A DNA stretch of 64,000 nucleotides from Paenibacillus lupini (GCF_011761355.1 NZ_JAASRW010000001.1:62001-126000), one strand, 5' to 3'. Shown: positions 52,811-61,726, counted from the stretch's first letter. Program-made: numbers and translations. Notes: generated by a model not told the origin, from the letters alone.

Positions 52811-54649
52811 ATGACCTACGGTAAAATACCGGATGACGTTATTGAGGCGGTACGCCGTCATCATGACATCGTAGATACGGTGAGCAAATACGTTCATCTT
52901 ACGAAGAACGGCAAATATATGAAGGGGCTGTGTCCATTCCATTCGGAGAAGACACCTTCATTTACGGTTACGCCGGAACTTCAAATTTTCCATTGTTATG
53001 GCTGCGGCAAGACAGGTAACGTAATCCGGTTCGTGGAAGAAATTGAAAGTTATACCTTTCCAGAAGCGGTTCGCGTACTGGCTGAGCAAGCAGGCATACC
53101 GGTTACTTGGGCTAATCCGGACGGCGCTAAGCCTACAGCTGCAGATACGGATCGAAGCGCAGTACTTGAGGCTCATGAGCTGACTGCGAAGTTGTACAAC
53201 TACTTGCTGAACAACACGCAGCATGGCCGTGTAGCGAAAGACTATTTGCGTGACCGGGGGCTCGGGGACAAGCTGATCAATCATTTTATGATTGGTTATG
53301 CACCGGAACAATGGGATACGCTAAGCCGATTTCTATCGGCAAGAAATTTCGATCCCTCCTTAATGGAGAAAGGCGGGCTCTTATCTGCCAAGTCAGACGG
53401 AAGTGGATATGTAGACCGGTTTCGGGGACGAATTATATTTCCGATCTGGGATCGAGACGGTAAGGTAACGGCATTTGCAGGACGTATTATCGGTGAAGGC
53501 CAGCCGAAATACTTGAACTCTCCAGAGACGATGCTGTTTACGAAAAGCCGTACGCTATACAATCTGCATCATGCGCGACCTGCCATCCGCAAGAGCAAGC
53601 AAGTCGTTTTATTCGAAGGGTATATGGATGTTATTAAATCTTGGAGTGCCGGCGTTAAGAATGGGATCGCGACAATGGGAACGGCTTTAACCGATGATCA
53701 TTGTACGATACTTGCCCGGCAGGCGGAAGAAATTGTGGTGTGCTATGACGGTGATGAAGCGGGACAAGCTGCTGCAATGAAATCCATTCCGATGCTTGAA
53801 GGAGCTGGACTTAGAGTTATGGTGTCCATGCTGCCAAGGGGGAAAGACCCGGATGAATACATCACCGAATATGGTCCGGAAGCCTTCCTTCGTGAAGCCA
53901 TTGATCAGCCTGTCACCACTACAAAATTTAGACTTATATATTCAAGAAAAAACCATATACTGCTAAAAGAAGAAGGCCGAAAAAATTACTTGCTTGAAGC
54001 CGCTGGAATTGTGGCAGAGCTTGATTCCGCTATTGAACGCGAAGTTTATCTGCAGGAGCTTTCACGCGAATTTGATTTCCCATTAGAAGTATTGAAGCAG
54101 GATTGTCTTATTAAGCATCAGGAATTGCAAAAAAAGAAACCCGGAAGGGATAATAACGACAATTCGTGGAATAATGGTAGGAATGAAAATCGCCGAAGAT
54201 CGGGGCCTCCTGCGCTGAAGCCCGCATATACGTATGTGGAGCGTCGGCTGCTTCATGTCATGATGCGCGACAGAGATGTAGCGCAGACTGTTCATGAAAA
54301 ACTGGGGGACGCGTTCAATATTGAGGATCACGCAGCGCTTGCTGCTTATTTATACGCTTTTTATGCGCAGGGCTATGATCCGGATGCCGGACGGTTTATT
54401 GCTTCACTCCAAGACGAACGTCTGGAGAGAACAGCAGCAGCCATTCTGATGATGGACGGAGATTTTCCTTTTGACGATGCCATTTTGGATGCCGATATAC
54501 TGGACATAATCAAGGTTCCTAAGTTCCGGGAAGTCGACCGAAAAAAAGAAGAAATGGTGAAGGCGGAACGCGCCGGAGATCATCTGCTCGCAGCGCAAAT
54601 GTTAAGTGAGATTATAACCCTAGAGAGACTGCTAAAAGGATCGAATTGA
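52811..54649 (+). CDS. dnaG: DNA primase
   Basis: A 612-residue primase that makes RNA primers at the replication fork. The N-terminal zinc-binding domain has C41-x2-H44 and C62-x2-C65. The catalytic RNAP-like core contains VDRFRGRIIFPIWDRDGKVTAFAGRII, the Toprim motif VLFEGYMDVI and CYDGDEAGQAA. The C-terminal helicase-binding domain completes it. It forms the macromolecular-synthesis operon with rpoD, 31 bases downstream. Confidence 0.97.
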   Translation: MTYGKIPDDVIEAVRRHHDIVDTVSKYVHLTKNGKYMKGLCPFHSEKTPSFTVTPELQIFHCYGCGKTGNVIRFVEEIESYTFPEAVRVLAEQAGIPVTWANPDGAKPTAADTDRSAVLEAHELTAKLYNYLLNNTQHGRVAKDYLRDRGLGDKLINHFMIGYAPEQWDTLSRFLSARNFDPSLMEKGGLLSAKSDGSGYVDRFRGRIIFPIWDRDGKVTAFAGRIIGEGQPKYLNSPETMLFTKSRTLYNLHHARPAIRKSKQVVLFEGYMDVIKSWSAGVKNGIATMGTALTDDHCTILARQAEEIVVCYDGDEAGQAAAMKSIPMLEGAGLRVMVSMLPRGKDPDEYITEYGPEAFLREAIDQPVTTTKFRLIYSRKNHILLKEEGRKNYLLEAAGIVAELDSAIEREVYLQELSREFDFPLEVLKQDCLIKHQELQKKKPGRDNNDNSWNNGRNENRRRSGPPALKPAYTYVERRLLHVMMRDRDVAQTVHEKLGDAFNIEDHAALAAYLYAFYAQGYDPDAGRFIASLQDERLERTAAAILMMDGDFPFDDAILDADILDIIKVPKFREVDRKKEEMVKAERAGDHLLAAQMLSEIITLERLLKGSN

Positions 54650-54680
54650 CGATCGGTTCTAGGGAGGAGGGAGTCGGAAT

Positions 54681-55817
54681 ATGGCGAATGATCAGCATAC
54701 TGAACTAGATGCCGAACAAAAACTTGATTTAGTGAAGGATCAATTGATCGAACAGGGGAAAAAGAGAGCTTCCCTAACTTATAAAGAGATTATGGAGAAA
54801 TTATCTCCGTTTGATCAAGATCCGGAACAAATTGATGAGTTTTTCGAACAGCTCGACGATTTAGGTATTGAGGTATTAAACGAAAACGATGAACGTGATC
54901 GTGATCCGCTTAACCGCGGTGAAGAGCAAGAACGGGAACAAGGTGAGGATTTCAACTTCGATGATGATCTGGCACTGCCACCTGGTATTAAGATCAATGA
55001 TCCAGTGCGGATGTATTTGAAGGAGATTGGCCGTGTTCCGCTTCTTTCTGCGGATGATGAGATCGAGTTGGCAAGACGGATTGAGAACGGCGATGAGGAA
55101 GCAAAGCGCAGACTTGCTGAAGCAAACCTTCGACTCGTTGTCAGTATTGCAAAACGTTATGTCGGCCGTGGTATGCTGTTCCTTGATTTGATTCAAGAGG
55201 GCAACATGGGTCTTATCAAAGCAGTAGAGAAGTTCGACCATCAAAAGGGCTTTAAATTCAGTACGTATGCAACATGGTGGATTCGCCAAGCAATTACACG
55301 TGCGATCGCTGACCAAGCGCGTACCATTCGGATCCCTGTTCATATGGTGGAGACAATTAACAAGCTTATTCGGGTCTCGAGACAGCTCCTTCAGGAGCTG
55401 GGGCGCGAACCAACGCCGGAAGAAATTGCGGCTGAGATGGAGCTTAGCACGGATAAAGTTAGAGAAATCATGAAGATCGCACAAGAGCCAGTATCGCTGG
55501 AAACACCAATTGGTGAAGAAGACGATTCGCATCTGGGTGACTTCATTGAAGACCAGGAAGCATTGGCGCCTGCTGATGCAGCGGCTTATGAGCTGCTCAA
55601 AGAGCAACTGGAAGATGTTCTTGATACGCTTACTGAACGTGAAGAGAATGTTCTTCGCCTTCGCTTTGGACTTGATGACGGTCGTACACGTACGCTCGAA
55701 GAAGTGGGTAAAGTATTCGGCGTAACTCGTGAACGGATTCGTCAGATTGAAGCGAAAGCATTGCGTAAGCTTCGTCATCCAAGCCGCAGCAAACGGCTTA
55801 AAGATTTCTTAGAATAA
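54681..55817 (+). CDS. rpoD: Primary sigma factor RpoD (SigA)
   Basis: A 378-residue housekeeping sigma factor. A short acidic region 1.1 typical of Firmicutes is followed by region 2 ([50 protein letters not shown]), region 3, and region 4 with [31 protein letters not shown]. It recognises TTGACA/TATAAT promoters such as several found in this window. Ribosome site is GGGAGGAGGG. Confidence 0.98.
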   Translation: MANDQHTELDAEQKLDLVKDQLIEQGKKRASLTYKEIMEKLSPFDQDPEQIDEFFEQLDDLGIEVLNENDERDRDPLNRGEEQEREQGEDFNFDDDLALPPGIKINDPVRMYLKEIGRVPLLSADDEIELARRIENGDEEAKRRLAEANLRLVVSIAKRYVGRGMLFLDLIQEGNMGLIKAVEKFDHQKGFKFSTYATWWIRQAITRAIADQARTIRIPVHMVETINKLIRVSRQLLQELGREPTPEEIAAEMELSTDKVREIMKIAQEPVSLETPIGEEDDSHLGDFIEDQEALAPADAAAYELLKEQLEDVLDTLTEREENVLRLRFGLDDGRTRTLEEVGKVFGVTRERIRQIEAKALRKLRHPSRSKRLKDFLE

Positions 55818-55830
55818 ACGATCGATAAAC

Positions 55831-55864
55831 GACCTTTCTGCTCCTTGCAGCAAGGTCTTTTTTT
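55831..55864 (+). terminator. Terminator after rpoD
   Basis: GACCTT (55831-55836) pairs with AAGGTC (55852-55857), with an inner TGC/GCA, then TTTTTTT. Confidence 0.85.
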
Positions 55865-55906
55865 CCAATTGATCATATTGTACCTTGAGAGGACAACATC
55901 AGGCAT

Positions 55907-56746
55907 ATGAATGAAGAGCGACGTCAGATTATCGTTAGAGAAATTGAACACTGGCGCAGAGGCAAGTTGCTGCCGGATCAATATTGTGATTTTCTGCTTA
56001 ACTTGTATATGGATCATGATCGGGAAACGAAGCGTGAATCTACTCATTCGATAGCCAAAGCAGTGATGGCTGTACAGCATGCTTCCGGCAAGCATTGGCT
56101 CCTTACATTTGGTTTTTTTACCTTTATTTCCTTTGTTGTGCTTTATTTTAACGTTTTTCATCCGCTATTGCAAATTGGGGTTACGGCCGTTGGCGTCGCT
56201 TGCTTGCTCTGGTTAGGTACCCGTCTTCGCCGTCGTCATGAGGCCGCAGGCCTTGCTGTTACGGGGGCAGGCATGTTGCTTATGCTAGGTGCTGGGCTAT
56301 ACATTTTACAGCAGCATGAACTAACCGAGTGGGGCTGGAAAGCAGCTATGCTTGGCTTTTGCGCGTTATTTTGGGTCATCTATGGAATCGCGGCACGAAT
56401 CCAGCTGCTGCATCTATGTGGTTGGTTAGCGGGCATAATGGTATATGCATGGTTATTGGCTAAGTTCACAAGTTCGCCCGACTGGTATGAGTCCCAGCTC
56501 TATTGGATGCCTCTTTCTATCCTCTTTGGCTGGAGCAGCTGGTTTGTGCACCGTTGGTCCAAACCGTCAGCGATGGTGTTATTTGCGGCATGTGCGATCG
56601 TTTGGTTTATGCCTGAATTGTATGAAATGCTTGTATGGAACGAGCCGGTTATGCTTCAGCTTCAGCTTCAATTGCTGATTAAGATTGCGGCAGGCGGCGG
56701 ATTATTATTCTTTATGCGAAAAAATTGGATGGTGTGGGTTGCTTAA
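55907..56746 (+). CDS. Multi-pass membrane protein of unknown function
   Basis: A 279-residue protein. A soluble N-terminal helical part of about 60 residues (RRQIIVREIEHWRRGKLLPDQYCDFLLNLY) is followed by eight or so hydrophobic segments. The N-terminal pattern, a short helical domain ending before the first membrane helix, resembles DUF2157-type proteins, but I cannot assign the family firmly. Its stop overlaps the start of trmK by one base, so the two are translated together. Confidence 0.75.
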   Translation: MNEERRQIIVREIEHWRRGKLLPDQYCDFLLNLYMDHDRETKRESTHSIAKAVMAVQHASGKHWLLTFGFFTFISFVVLYFNVFHPLLQIGVTAVGVACLLWLGTRLRRRHEAAGLAVTGAGMLLMLGAGLYILQQHELTEWGWKAAMLGFCALFWVIYGIAARIQLLHLCGWLAGIMVYAWLLAKFTSSPDWYESQLYWMPLSILFGWSSWFVHRWSKPSAMVLFAACAIVWFMPELYEMLVWNEPVMLQLQLQLLIKIAAGGGLLFFMRKNWMVWVA

Positions 56747-57534
56747 TGTTGAAACTTTCGAAACGTCTGCAGACGATTGCAGAATTTGTGACACCCGGTT
56801 CGCGCGTAGCAGATATTGGTTCTGATCATGCGCTGCTTCCGGTCTATTTAATTCAATCGAGCCGAGTTCAATCGGCCATTGCTGGAGAGCTTAATCCTGG
56901 ACCGTTCGAGGCTGCACGTAAACAGACAGCCGATGCTGGATTAACGAGTAAGCTTCAAGTTCGCCGCGGGGATGGACTTTCCGTCCTTCAGCCCGGAGAA
57001 GTGGACACCGTTACTATTGCCGGCATGGGCGGCAGCTTAATGAGCGGCATTCTGGAAGAAGGTTATTTAGCCGGTAAGCTGGATGGGGTTAAAGAGCTTG
57101 TACTCCAGCCAAACGTAGGCGAAGAGTTCGTGAGAAGCTGGCTGCTCAAACGCGGCTGGCTGCTTGCAGAAGAGACGATTTTGGAAGAAGACGATAAAAT
57201 CTATGAAGTGCTTCATGCTTTTAAATATGAGGAAGCAGAAGTGCTGAAGCGGAATGCTGAAGTTTATGATGCATCGTTCCTGACGCTGCCTACCCATCAG
57301 GAGAAGGGTGCGGCTATTTTAGAAAAAATGGGTCCTCATCTACTTAGGGAGCCCAAAGAAGTCTTTTTCAAAAAATGGCAGTTTGAGCTCGACAAGCTTG
57401 GAAAAATTGTGGCTCAAATGTCGCAATCGGATCTTGAACAGGCGGAACTTAAAAAGAAGCAGTTCCGTGAGGAAATGAGTGTAATTGAGGAGGTGCTTCA
57501 ATGTTTGCAAACGGGCAAACCGTCGTCCAAATAA
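56746..57534 (+). CDS. trmK: tRNA m1A22 methyltransferase TrmK
   Basis: A 262-residue class I SAM methyltransferase (YqfN) that methylates N1 of A22 in tRNA. SAM motif I is VADIGSDHALLPVYL, with VDTVTIAGMGGSLMSGIL as the catalytic NPP-like region and LVLQPNVGEEFVRSWL after it. A C-terminal coiled coil of about 60 residues contacts tRNA. ATG at 56746 overlaps the previous stop. It overlaps yqfO by 34 bases. Confidence 0.94.
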   Translation: MLKLSKRLQTIAEFVTPGSRVADIGSDHALLPVYLIQSSRVQSAIAGELNPGPFEAARKQTADAGLTSKLQVRRGDGLSVLQPGEVDTVTIAGMGGSLMSGILEEGYLAGKLDGVKELVLQPNVGEEFVRSWLLKRGWLLAEETILEEDDKIYEVLHAFKYEEAEVLKRNAEVYDASFLTLPTHQEKGAAILEKMGPHLLREPKEVFFKKWQFELDKLGKIVAQMSQSDLEQAELKKKQFREEMSVIEEVLQCLQTGKPSSK

Positions 57535-58622
57535 TGGAGCAGCTTGCTCCCAAGCATTATGCGGTTGAGAATGACAAAATTGGACTGCAGCTTGGCACCT
57601 TAAATAAAGAAATCCGTAAAGTCGTTGTTGCATTAGATGTAACGGATGAAGTCGTTAATGAAGCAATTGAGGCCGGCGCCGAACTCATAATCGCGCATCA
57701 TGCCATTATCTATCGTCCATTGGCAAAGCTGGATACGGCTACACCAGCAGGCAAGCTGTACGAGAAGCTGATCAAACATGACATAGCCGTATACATATCG
57801 CATACGAATCTCGACGTTGCTGATGGCGGAATTAATGACTGGATGGCTGATCTCGTTGGCATCAAGACAGAAGGTCGTCAGTGTCTGGAGGAAGTACATA
57901 CGGATAAGCTGTTCAAGCTGGTCGTATTTGTACCTGAGGATCATCATGAGAAGGTACTCCAAGCGTTGTTTAATGCAGGTGCGGGTCACATCGGAGATTA
58001 CAGCCATTGCAGCTTTAACATCGAAGGGACGGGCACCTTCCTTCCGGGTGAAGGAACCAATCCATTCATCGGAAAACAGGGAGTATTGGAGAAGGCCAAA
58101 GAAATCCGCATCGAAACCATTGTTCCGCATAGCGTTCACCGCAAAGTTGTACAGGCGATGCTGAAGGCACATCCGTACGAGGAAGTGGCGTATGATTTGT
58201 ATGCGGTGGATTTGAAGGGCCGTTCGTTTGGTCTTGGTCGCAGCGGCAAGCTTGATTCTCCTGTCACACTTGGCGAATTAGCGGAAAAGGTAAAGGAAGT
58301 ATTCGAGGTTCCTTATGTTCGTCTTGTTGGAGATCCAAATCGTATTATTAAGAAAGCTGCGGTATTAGGCGGCTCTGGAGGACGATATACCCGTCATGCT
58401 CAGTTTGCTGGAGCTGATGTGCTTATTACTGGTGATATTGATTACCATACAGCACATGATGCTTTAGCTGATGGATTGTCCATAATTGATCCCGGTCATA
58501 ATGTCGAGAAAATTATGAAACAACGTGTAGCGGAATGGCTGACGGAACAACTTGCTGCTCGGAAATATGAGACAAAAGCTGTTCATTCCTCCATCAATAC
58601 GGAGCCTTTCCGATTTGTGTAG
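57501..58622 (+). CDS. Nif3-like dinuclear metal protein YqfO
   Basis: A 373-residue NIF3/DUF34 protein. Metal-binding motifs are IIAHHAIIYRP (H66, H67), ISHTNLDVADGG and the late VLITGDIDYHTAHDAL. A central PII-like insert (KLVVFVPEDHHEKVLQALFNAGAGHIGDYSHCSFNIEGTGTF) is typical of the Bacillus form. The family is annotated GTP cyclohydrolase 1 type 2, but that activity is not established. Start ATG at 57501 behind GAGGAGGTG lies inside trmK. Confidence 0.93.
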   Translation: MFANGQTVVQIMEQLAPKHYAVENDKIGLQLGTLNKEIRKVVVALDVTDEVVNEAIEAGAELIIAHHAIIYRPLAKLDTATPAGKLYEKLIKHDIAVYISHTNLDVADGGINDWMADLVGIKTEGRQCLEEVHTDKLFKLVVFVPEDHHEKVLQALFNAGAGHIGDYSHCSFNIEGTGTFLPGEGTNPFIGKQGVLEKAKEIRIETIVPHSVHRKVVQAMLKAHPYEEVAYDLYAVDLKGRSFGLGRSGKLDSPVTLGELAEKVKEVFEVPYVRLVGDPNRIIKKAAVLGGSGGRYTRHAQFAGADVLITGDIDYHTAHDALADGLSIIDPGHNVEKIMKQRVAEWLTEQLAARKYETKAVHSSINTEPFRFV

Positions 58623-58643
58623 CATTTGGCTTGATAAAACAGG

Positions 58644-58672
58644 TTGAGCTTTTGTGTAATACCTTGTATACT
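58644..58672 (+). promoter_or_regulatory. Sigma-A promoter of rnpB
   Basis: TTGAGC at 58644-58649, 17-base spacer, TATACT at 58667-58672, placing the start near 58680, at the foot of helix P1. Confidence 0.75.
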
Positions 58673-58679
58673 TAGTCGT

Positions 58680-59093
58680 GCATCGGAAAGTTTGACAGAC
58701 AATCGCTGGCGGCCTTGTTGCCGCGAGAGGAAAGTCCGGGCTCCACAGGGCAGGGTGCTGGATAACGTCCAGTCAGCGCGAGCTGAAGGATAGTGCCACA
58801 GAAATGGACCGCCGATGGCCGGCTTATGCCGGCACAGGCAAGGGTGGAACCGTGGTGTAAGAGACCACGAGGAGTATGGGTGACTATATTCCTGGTAAAC
58901 CCCACTTGGAGCAAGACCGAGAGAACGTAGCAGCTTCGAGCTGCAGCCTTAGCCCGAGGCTCGTTCGGGTTGGTTGCTTGAGCTGTTCAGCAATGGATGG
59001 CCTAGATAGATGATTGTCGCTTCGTCGTGGGAGGGTCGTTCCCGTTATGACCACTTGGAAGTACAGAACCCGGCTTACGGCAAACTTTCCGCA
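58680..59093 (+). ncRNA. rnpB: RNase P RNA, A-type
   Basis: The catalytic RNA of RNase P, which trims tRNA 5' ends. P1 is CGGAAAGTTTG (58684-58694) with CAAACTTTCCG (59081-59091). CRI reads GAGAGGAAAGTCCGGGCTCC, followed by GGGCAGGGTGCTGGATAACG. GTGCCACAGAAA, GACCGCCGATGG, GGTAAACCCCACTTGGAGCAAG (from 58893) and GATGGCCTAGATAGATGATTG are the other conserved blocks. The P6/P16-P17-type sequences and the P15 loop match A-type RNAs such as that of E. coli rather than the B-type of Bacillus subtilis. Confidence 0.96.
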
Positions 59094-59109
59094 ACGGAAT
59101 ACAAATCAC

Positions 59110-59140
59110 GCTTCCTGGCATTTTGCTGGGAAGCTTTTTT
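59110..59140 (+). terminator. Terminator of rnpB
   Basis: GCTTCCTGGCA pairs with TGCTGGGAAGC with a few mismatches in the middle, then TTTTTT. Confidence 0.85.
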
Positions 59141-59271
59141 GTTGTTTTGGTGGGTGGGATGAATCGGGACGGACGGGGTAACTCTCTCCGGGTCGCTGTT
59201 GTCCTTCGGACAAAGGCGACCGGAGAGAGTTACCCCTTACCTAACCCGCCATCCTCACCCCTAAACAACAA
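59139..59271 (+). repeat. Long structured inverted repeat, copy C, after rnpB
   Basis: TTGTTGTTT (from 59139) pairs with AAACAACAA (to 59271), GGATG pairs with CATCC, and a perfect 15-bp stem joins GGGGTAACTCTCTCC (59175-59189) to GGAGAGAGTTACCCC (59222-59236). At the centre is GGTCGCTGTTGTCC-TTC-GGACAAAGGCGACC, with the same CGCTGTTG/CAAAGGCG core as copies A and B. It lacks their GCGCTGCGCTCTTC segment. No coding potential. Confidence 0.8.
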
Positions 59272-59307
59272 ACAAGCAGCCTTGGCTCATGCCAAGGCTG
59301 CTTGTTT
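59270..59307. other. Perfect 17-bp hairpin
   Basis: AAACAAGCAGCCTTGGC (59270-59286), loop TCAT, GCCAAGGCTGCTTGTTT (59291-59307). No long T-tract on either strand. It could be a weak terminator. A related hairpin lies at 59677-59714. Confidence 0.75.
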
Positions 59308-59443
59308 GTAAGTTCCTCAAAAACAGGGGAGAGCGGGGTCTTACAGACCCTTTCCCCCGCGCCAGCTCGAAAGAGCAAGAGAGTAAAACAAAAAACTAAT
59401 ATACCTTATACCTCTGCGTATCCGCTCTTCTGACTTGCAACAA

Positions 59444-59640
59444 GCTATGTTGGATTTAATACAGTATATTCAGGCTTTAGAGCCCCTAAGCACCACCCTA
59501 TGTTGCATAATCTACATTATTATCAGCTTCCACTCGCACCCCTTGCATCTAATTGGGCAATTATACTGCATTCAATCCAATTTGGGCTGGAGCACTAGGC
59601 TGGAGGCGGTAAATATCCTGTAGAAAATACAACGCAGCTA
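59444..59640. repeat. Four degenerate ~53-bp units in two inverted pairs
   Basis: Two plus-strand units begin CTATGTTG at 59445 and 59498 (53 bases apart). Two minus-strand units have their TTG at 59632 and 59580 (52 bases apart). Each carries a version of GTTGNATTnnnTACAGTATATT. Outer plus and inner minus units match best: TTGGATTTAATACAGTATA against TTGGATTGAATGCAGTATA. There is no credible gene in 59310-59676. Confidence 0.55.
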
Positions 59641-59676
59641 CCCCGTTACTTCAACCAGGGGAAAGACTTAACAAAA

Positions 59677-59720
59677 AACAAGCATCCTCGGCAAAAATGC
59701 CAAGGATGCTTGTTATTTTT
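59677..59720. terminator. Hairpin with A- and T-rich flanks, probable terminator
   Basis: AACAAGCATCCTCGGCA (59677-59693), loop AAAA, TGCCAAGGATGCTTGTT (59698-59714), one mismatch, then ATTTTTGTTTTTTTT. The preceding AAAAAA would give a T-tract on the minus strand too, so it could also stop read-through from the S8 protease gene. Confidence 0.75.
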
Positions 59721-59756
59721 GTTTTTTTTAAAAAAATTCAAAAGAGAGAAGAGGTA

Positions 59757-59861
59757 AGGTTGTATGTTCTGAAAGAGTTTACGTCCGCCTTTTTGAGCTC
59801 ATTTCAACCTTACAAATTTAATTAAAGAAATGGGTGAAACAGCGGCTGGAAGAACATACAC
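59757..59861. repeat. Imperfect inverted repeat downstream of the S8 protease gene
   Basis: AGGTTGTATGTTCT at 59757-59770 faces AGAACATACACCT near 59850-59862 (one extra base), with CATTTC/GAAATG further in. It lies just past the stop of the minus-strand protease gene and may fold at the 3' end of its mRNA. Confidence 0.45.
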
Positions 59862-59872
59862 CTGTTCACCTT

Positions 59873-61726
59873 TTATTCTTTTGAGTATTTTCGGCTGATT
59901 GCTTCCAGCCGGCGTTCGGTTTGGCTTGGGAAGTTTTGAAGGGCGGTTGTGTAGTTGGAAGCCGCCTTCAGAGCTTTATCGACGTCGATCAGGCCATAGC
60001 CGAAGTAGTTGTCTTTGCCTTTATTGCCAAGATCAACTGCTGATTTGCGCATAATTTCCATAACTTCTTCATTATTTAGATCAGGGTTGATCGAGCGGAT
60101 CAAGCCTGCTAATGCGGCCACATGCGGGCTGGCCATTGATGTACCTGACAAAGCGGCATATTGGCTGCCAGGGTAGGTGCTTGCAATGCTGTCGCCTGGC
60201 GCTGCTACGTCGATGTAGTCGCCGAAGTTCGAGAAGGAAGCTTTGTTATTGCTTGCATCAGTAGCTGCAACTGCGAATACTTCTGGATAGGCTGCTGGGT
60301 ATCCAGGGCGATCCGTATTATCATTGCCGCTCGCTGCAACCATAACCACATCATGATCGTAAGCATACTTAATGGCATCATGAAGGAATTCCGCCTGCGC
60401 ATAGTTGCCAAGGCTCATATTGATAACTTTTGCGCCATGGTCAGTTGCCCAGATAATACCTTGTGCAACAGAGTAGGTGGAGCCTGCACCGCTGCTATCG
60501 AGTACTTTAACCGGCATAATTTTGTTGTACCAGGAGATACCTGCAACTCCTTCGCCATTGTTAACGGAAGCACCAATAATGCCGGCAACATGAGTGCCAT
60601 GTCCAACGTCATCATTTGGAGCAGCATCAGCATCCACAATGTTGGTACCATCAAGCAGCTTCCCTTTCAAATCAGGGTGGTCCGCTTGTACGCCAGTGTC
60701 TAGAATGGCTACGATGACTTTGTCATTCCCTTTCGATAAGCCCCAGCCTTTTTCCGTTTCAATGGAAGGCAGGTTCCATTGGTACTGGGAATAAAGGGCA
60801 TCGTTTGGAGTAATAACGTCTGCATCATTTGTTGTCTCATTCGTCATATAGAGGTAATGAGGCTCAACGTATTCAGTTTTCCAAGATTTTTGGAAATAGT
60901 GAACCATTTTATCAGCATCCATATCTTTGGAACGGAAAACGTAAGTGTCTCCGATTTGCTGGATGTGTTGCGCATTGATTTTTTGTTTGATTTGGTCCAA
61001 CTGCTTATCTGTCAGCTTGTTCTGGAAATGAACAACCACGTCTCGAACATGATAGTGGCTGGCATTACCATTATCTTCACCATCATGGACGGTTGTCTCG
61101 CGGTTGGCGCCGGGCTCGACCGATTCAATCCGGTAATTGCCTTCGGATGGATACGGAACGAGGCGGAGATTTCTTTTCTGATGACGCTCCACCTGCATGA
61201 CAATATTCTGATTGATGACACCAACAACACCAATCCCATTATTTTTGCCGCTAGGAACACCTAATACCATATAGCGGCTGCCTGTATCGTTGATGAATGG
61301 TTCTGATTGATAGGAATTGCCGGCTTTTACCTTAGCTTTTGCTTCAGCCACAAAGCTCGCTGCTTTCTTATCCGGCAAAGCGCCGCGCTCCACGCTTCGA
61401 TTGCCGTTGATCCAGCTGATGTAGGACATATGCTTGTGCATATTCATCATATGAGTGATTCTGTCTGTCGGGTTGTTGATTTTAGCATTGCCGCTAGCCA
61501 TCAGCTTATGGAATTCCTTGCTGCATTCGGTTGTGCATAACAGGGAAGTGGCATCCATATCTTTATTTAAGGTTTTGATTTTGAGCGTTTTTTCCTGCTC
61601 AACTGAGAATCCTTTAGACTGCGGAGCAGGATTATTCCGATCTGGGAAAATGTATCGTCCTGCAGGTACAACAATGGCTACCAGTGCTATAATGGCACAA
61701 AGACCAATCCATTTTTTCGCATTCAT
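59873..61726 (-). CDS. Membrane-anchored subtilisin-like serine protease (S8)
   Basis: A 617-residue protease. An N-terminal signal or anchor helix (KWIGLCAIIALVAIVVPAGRYIF) precedes an extracytoplasmic region of about 150 residues with a CTTEC pair. A fervidolysin-type prodomain follows (VVVHFQNKLTDKQLDQIKQKI ... VEPHYLYM). The catalytic domain has D343 (ILDTGVQADHPDL), H376 (GHGTHVAGIIG) and S530 (SGTSMASPHVA), all intact, with the oxyanion Asn in AASGNDN. It should act outside the cell or at the cell surface. The short tail QTERRLEAISRKYSKE is charged. It is transcribed away from the YpuI-like gene. Confidence 0.95.
   Translation of the reverse strand: MNAKKWIGLCAIIALVAIVVPAGRYIFPDRNNPAPQSKGFSVEQEKTLKIKTLNKDMDATSLLCTTECSKEFHKLMASGNAKINNPTDRITHMMNMHKHMSYISWINGNRSVERGALPDKKAASFVAEAKAKVKAGNSYQSEPFINDTGSRYMVLGVPSGKNNGIGVVGVINQNIVMQVERHQKRNLRLVPYPSEGNYRIESVEPGANRETTVHDGEDNGNASHYHVRDVVVHFQNKLTDKQLDQIKQKINAQHIQQIGDTYVFRSKDMDADKMVHYFQKSWKTEYVEPHYLYMTNETTNDADVITPNDALYSQYQWNLPSIETEKGWGLSKGNDKVIVAILDTGVQADHPDLKGKLLDGTNIVDADAAPNDDVGHGTHVAGIIGASVNNGEGVAGISWYNKIMPVKVLDSSGAGSTYSVAQGIIWATDHGAKVINMSLGNYAQAEFLHDAIKYAYDHDVVMVAASGNDNTDRPGYPAAYPEVFAVAATDASNNKASFSNFGDYIDVAAPGDSIASTYPGSQYAALSGTSMASPHVAALAGLIRSINPDLNNEEVMEIMRKSAVDLGNKGKDNYFGYGLIDVDKALKAASNYTTALQNFPSQTERRLEAISRKYSKE

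Noticed and set aside
54876..55778. A 300-codon open frame antisense to rpoD, and similar frames antisense to lepA and dnaJ
   Set aside because: They are shadows of conserved genes, with no recognisable domain or start signals.
59435..59623. A 62-codon frame in the gene-free block
   Set aside because: It overlaps the degenerate repeat units, lacks a ribosome site and has no recognisable features.
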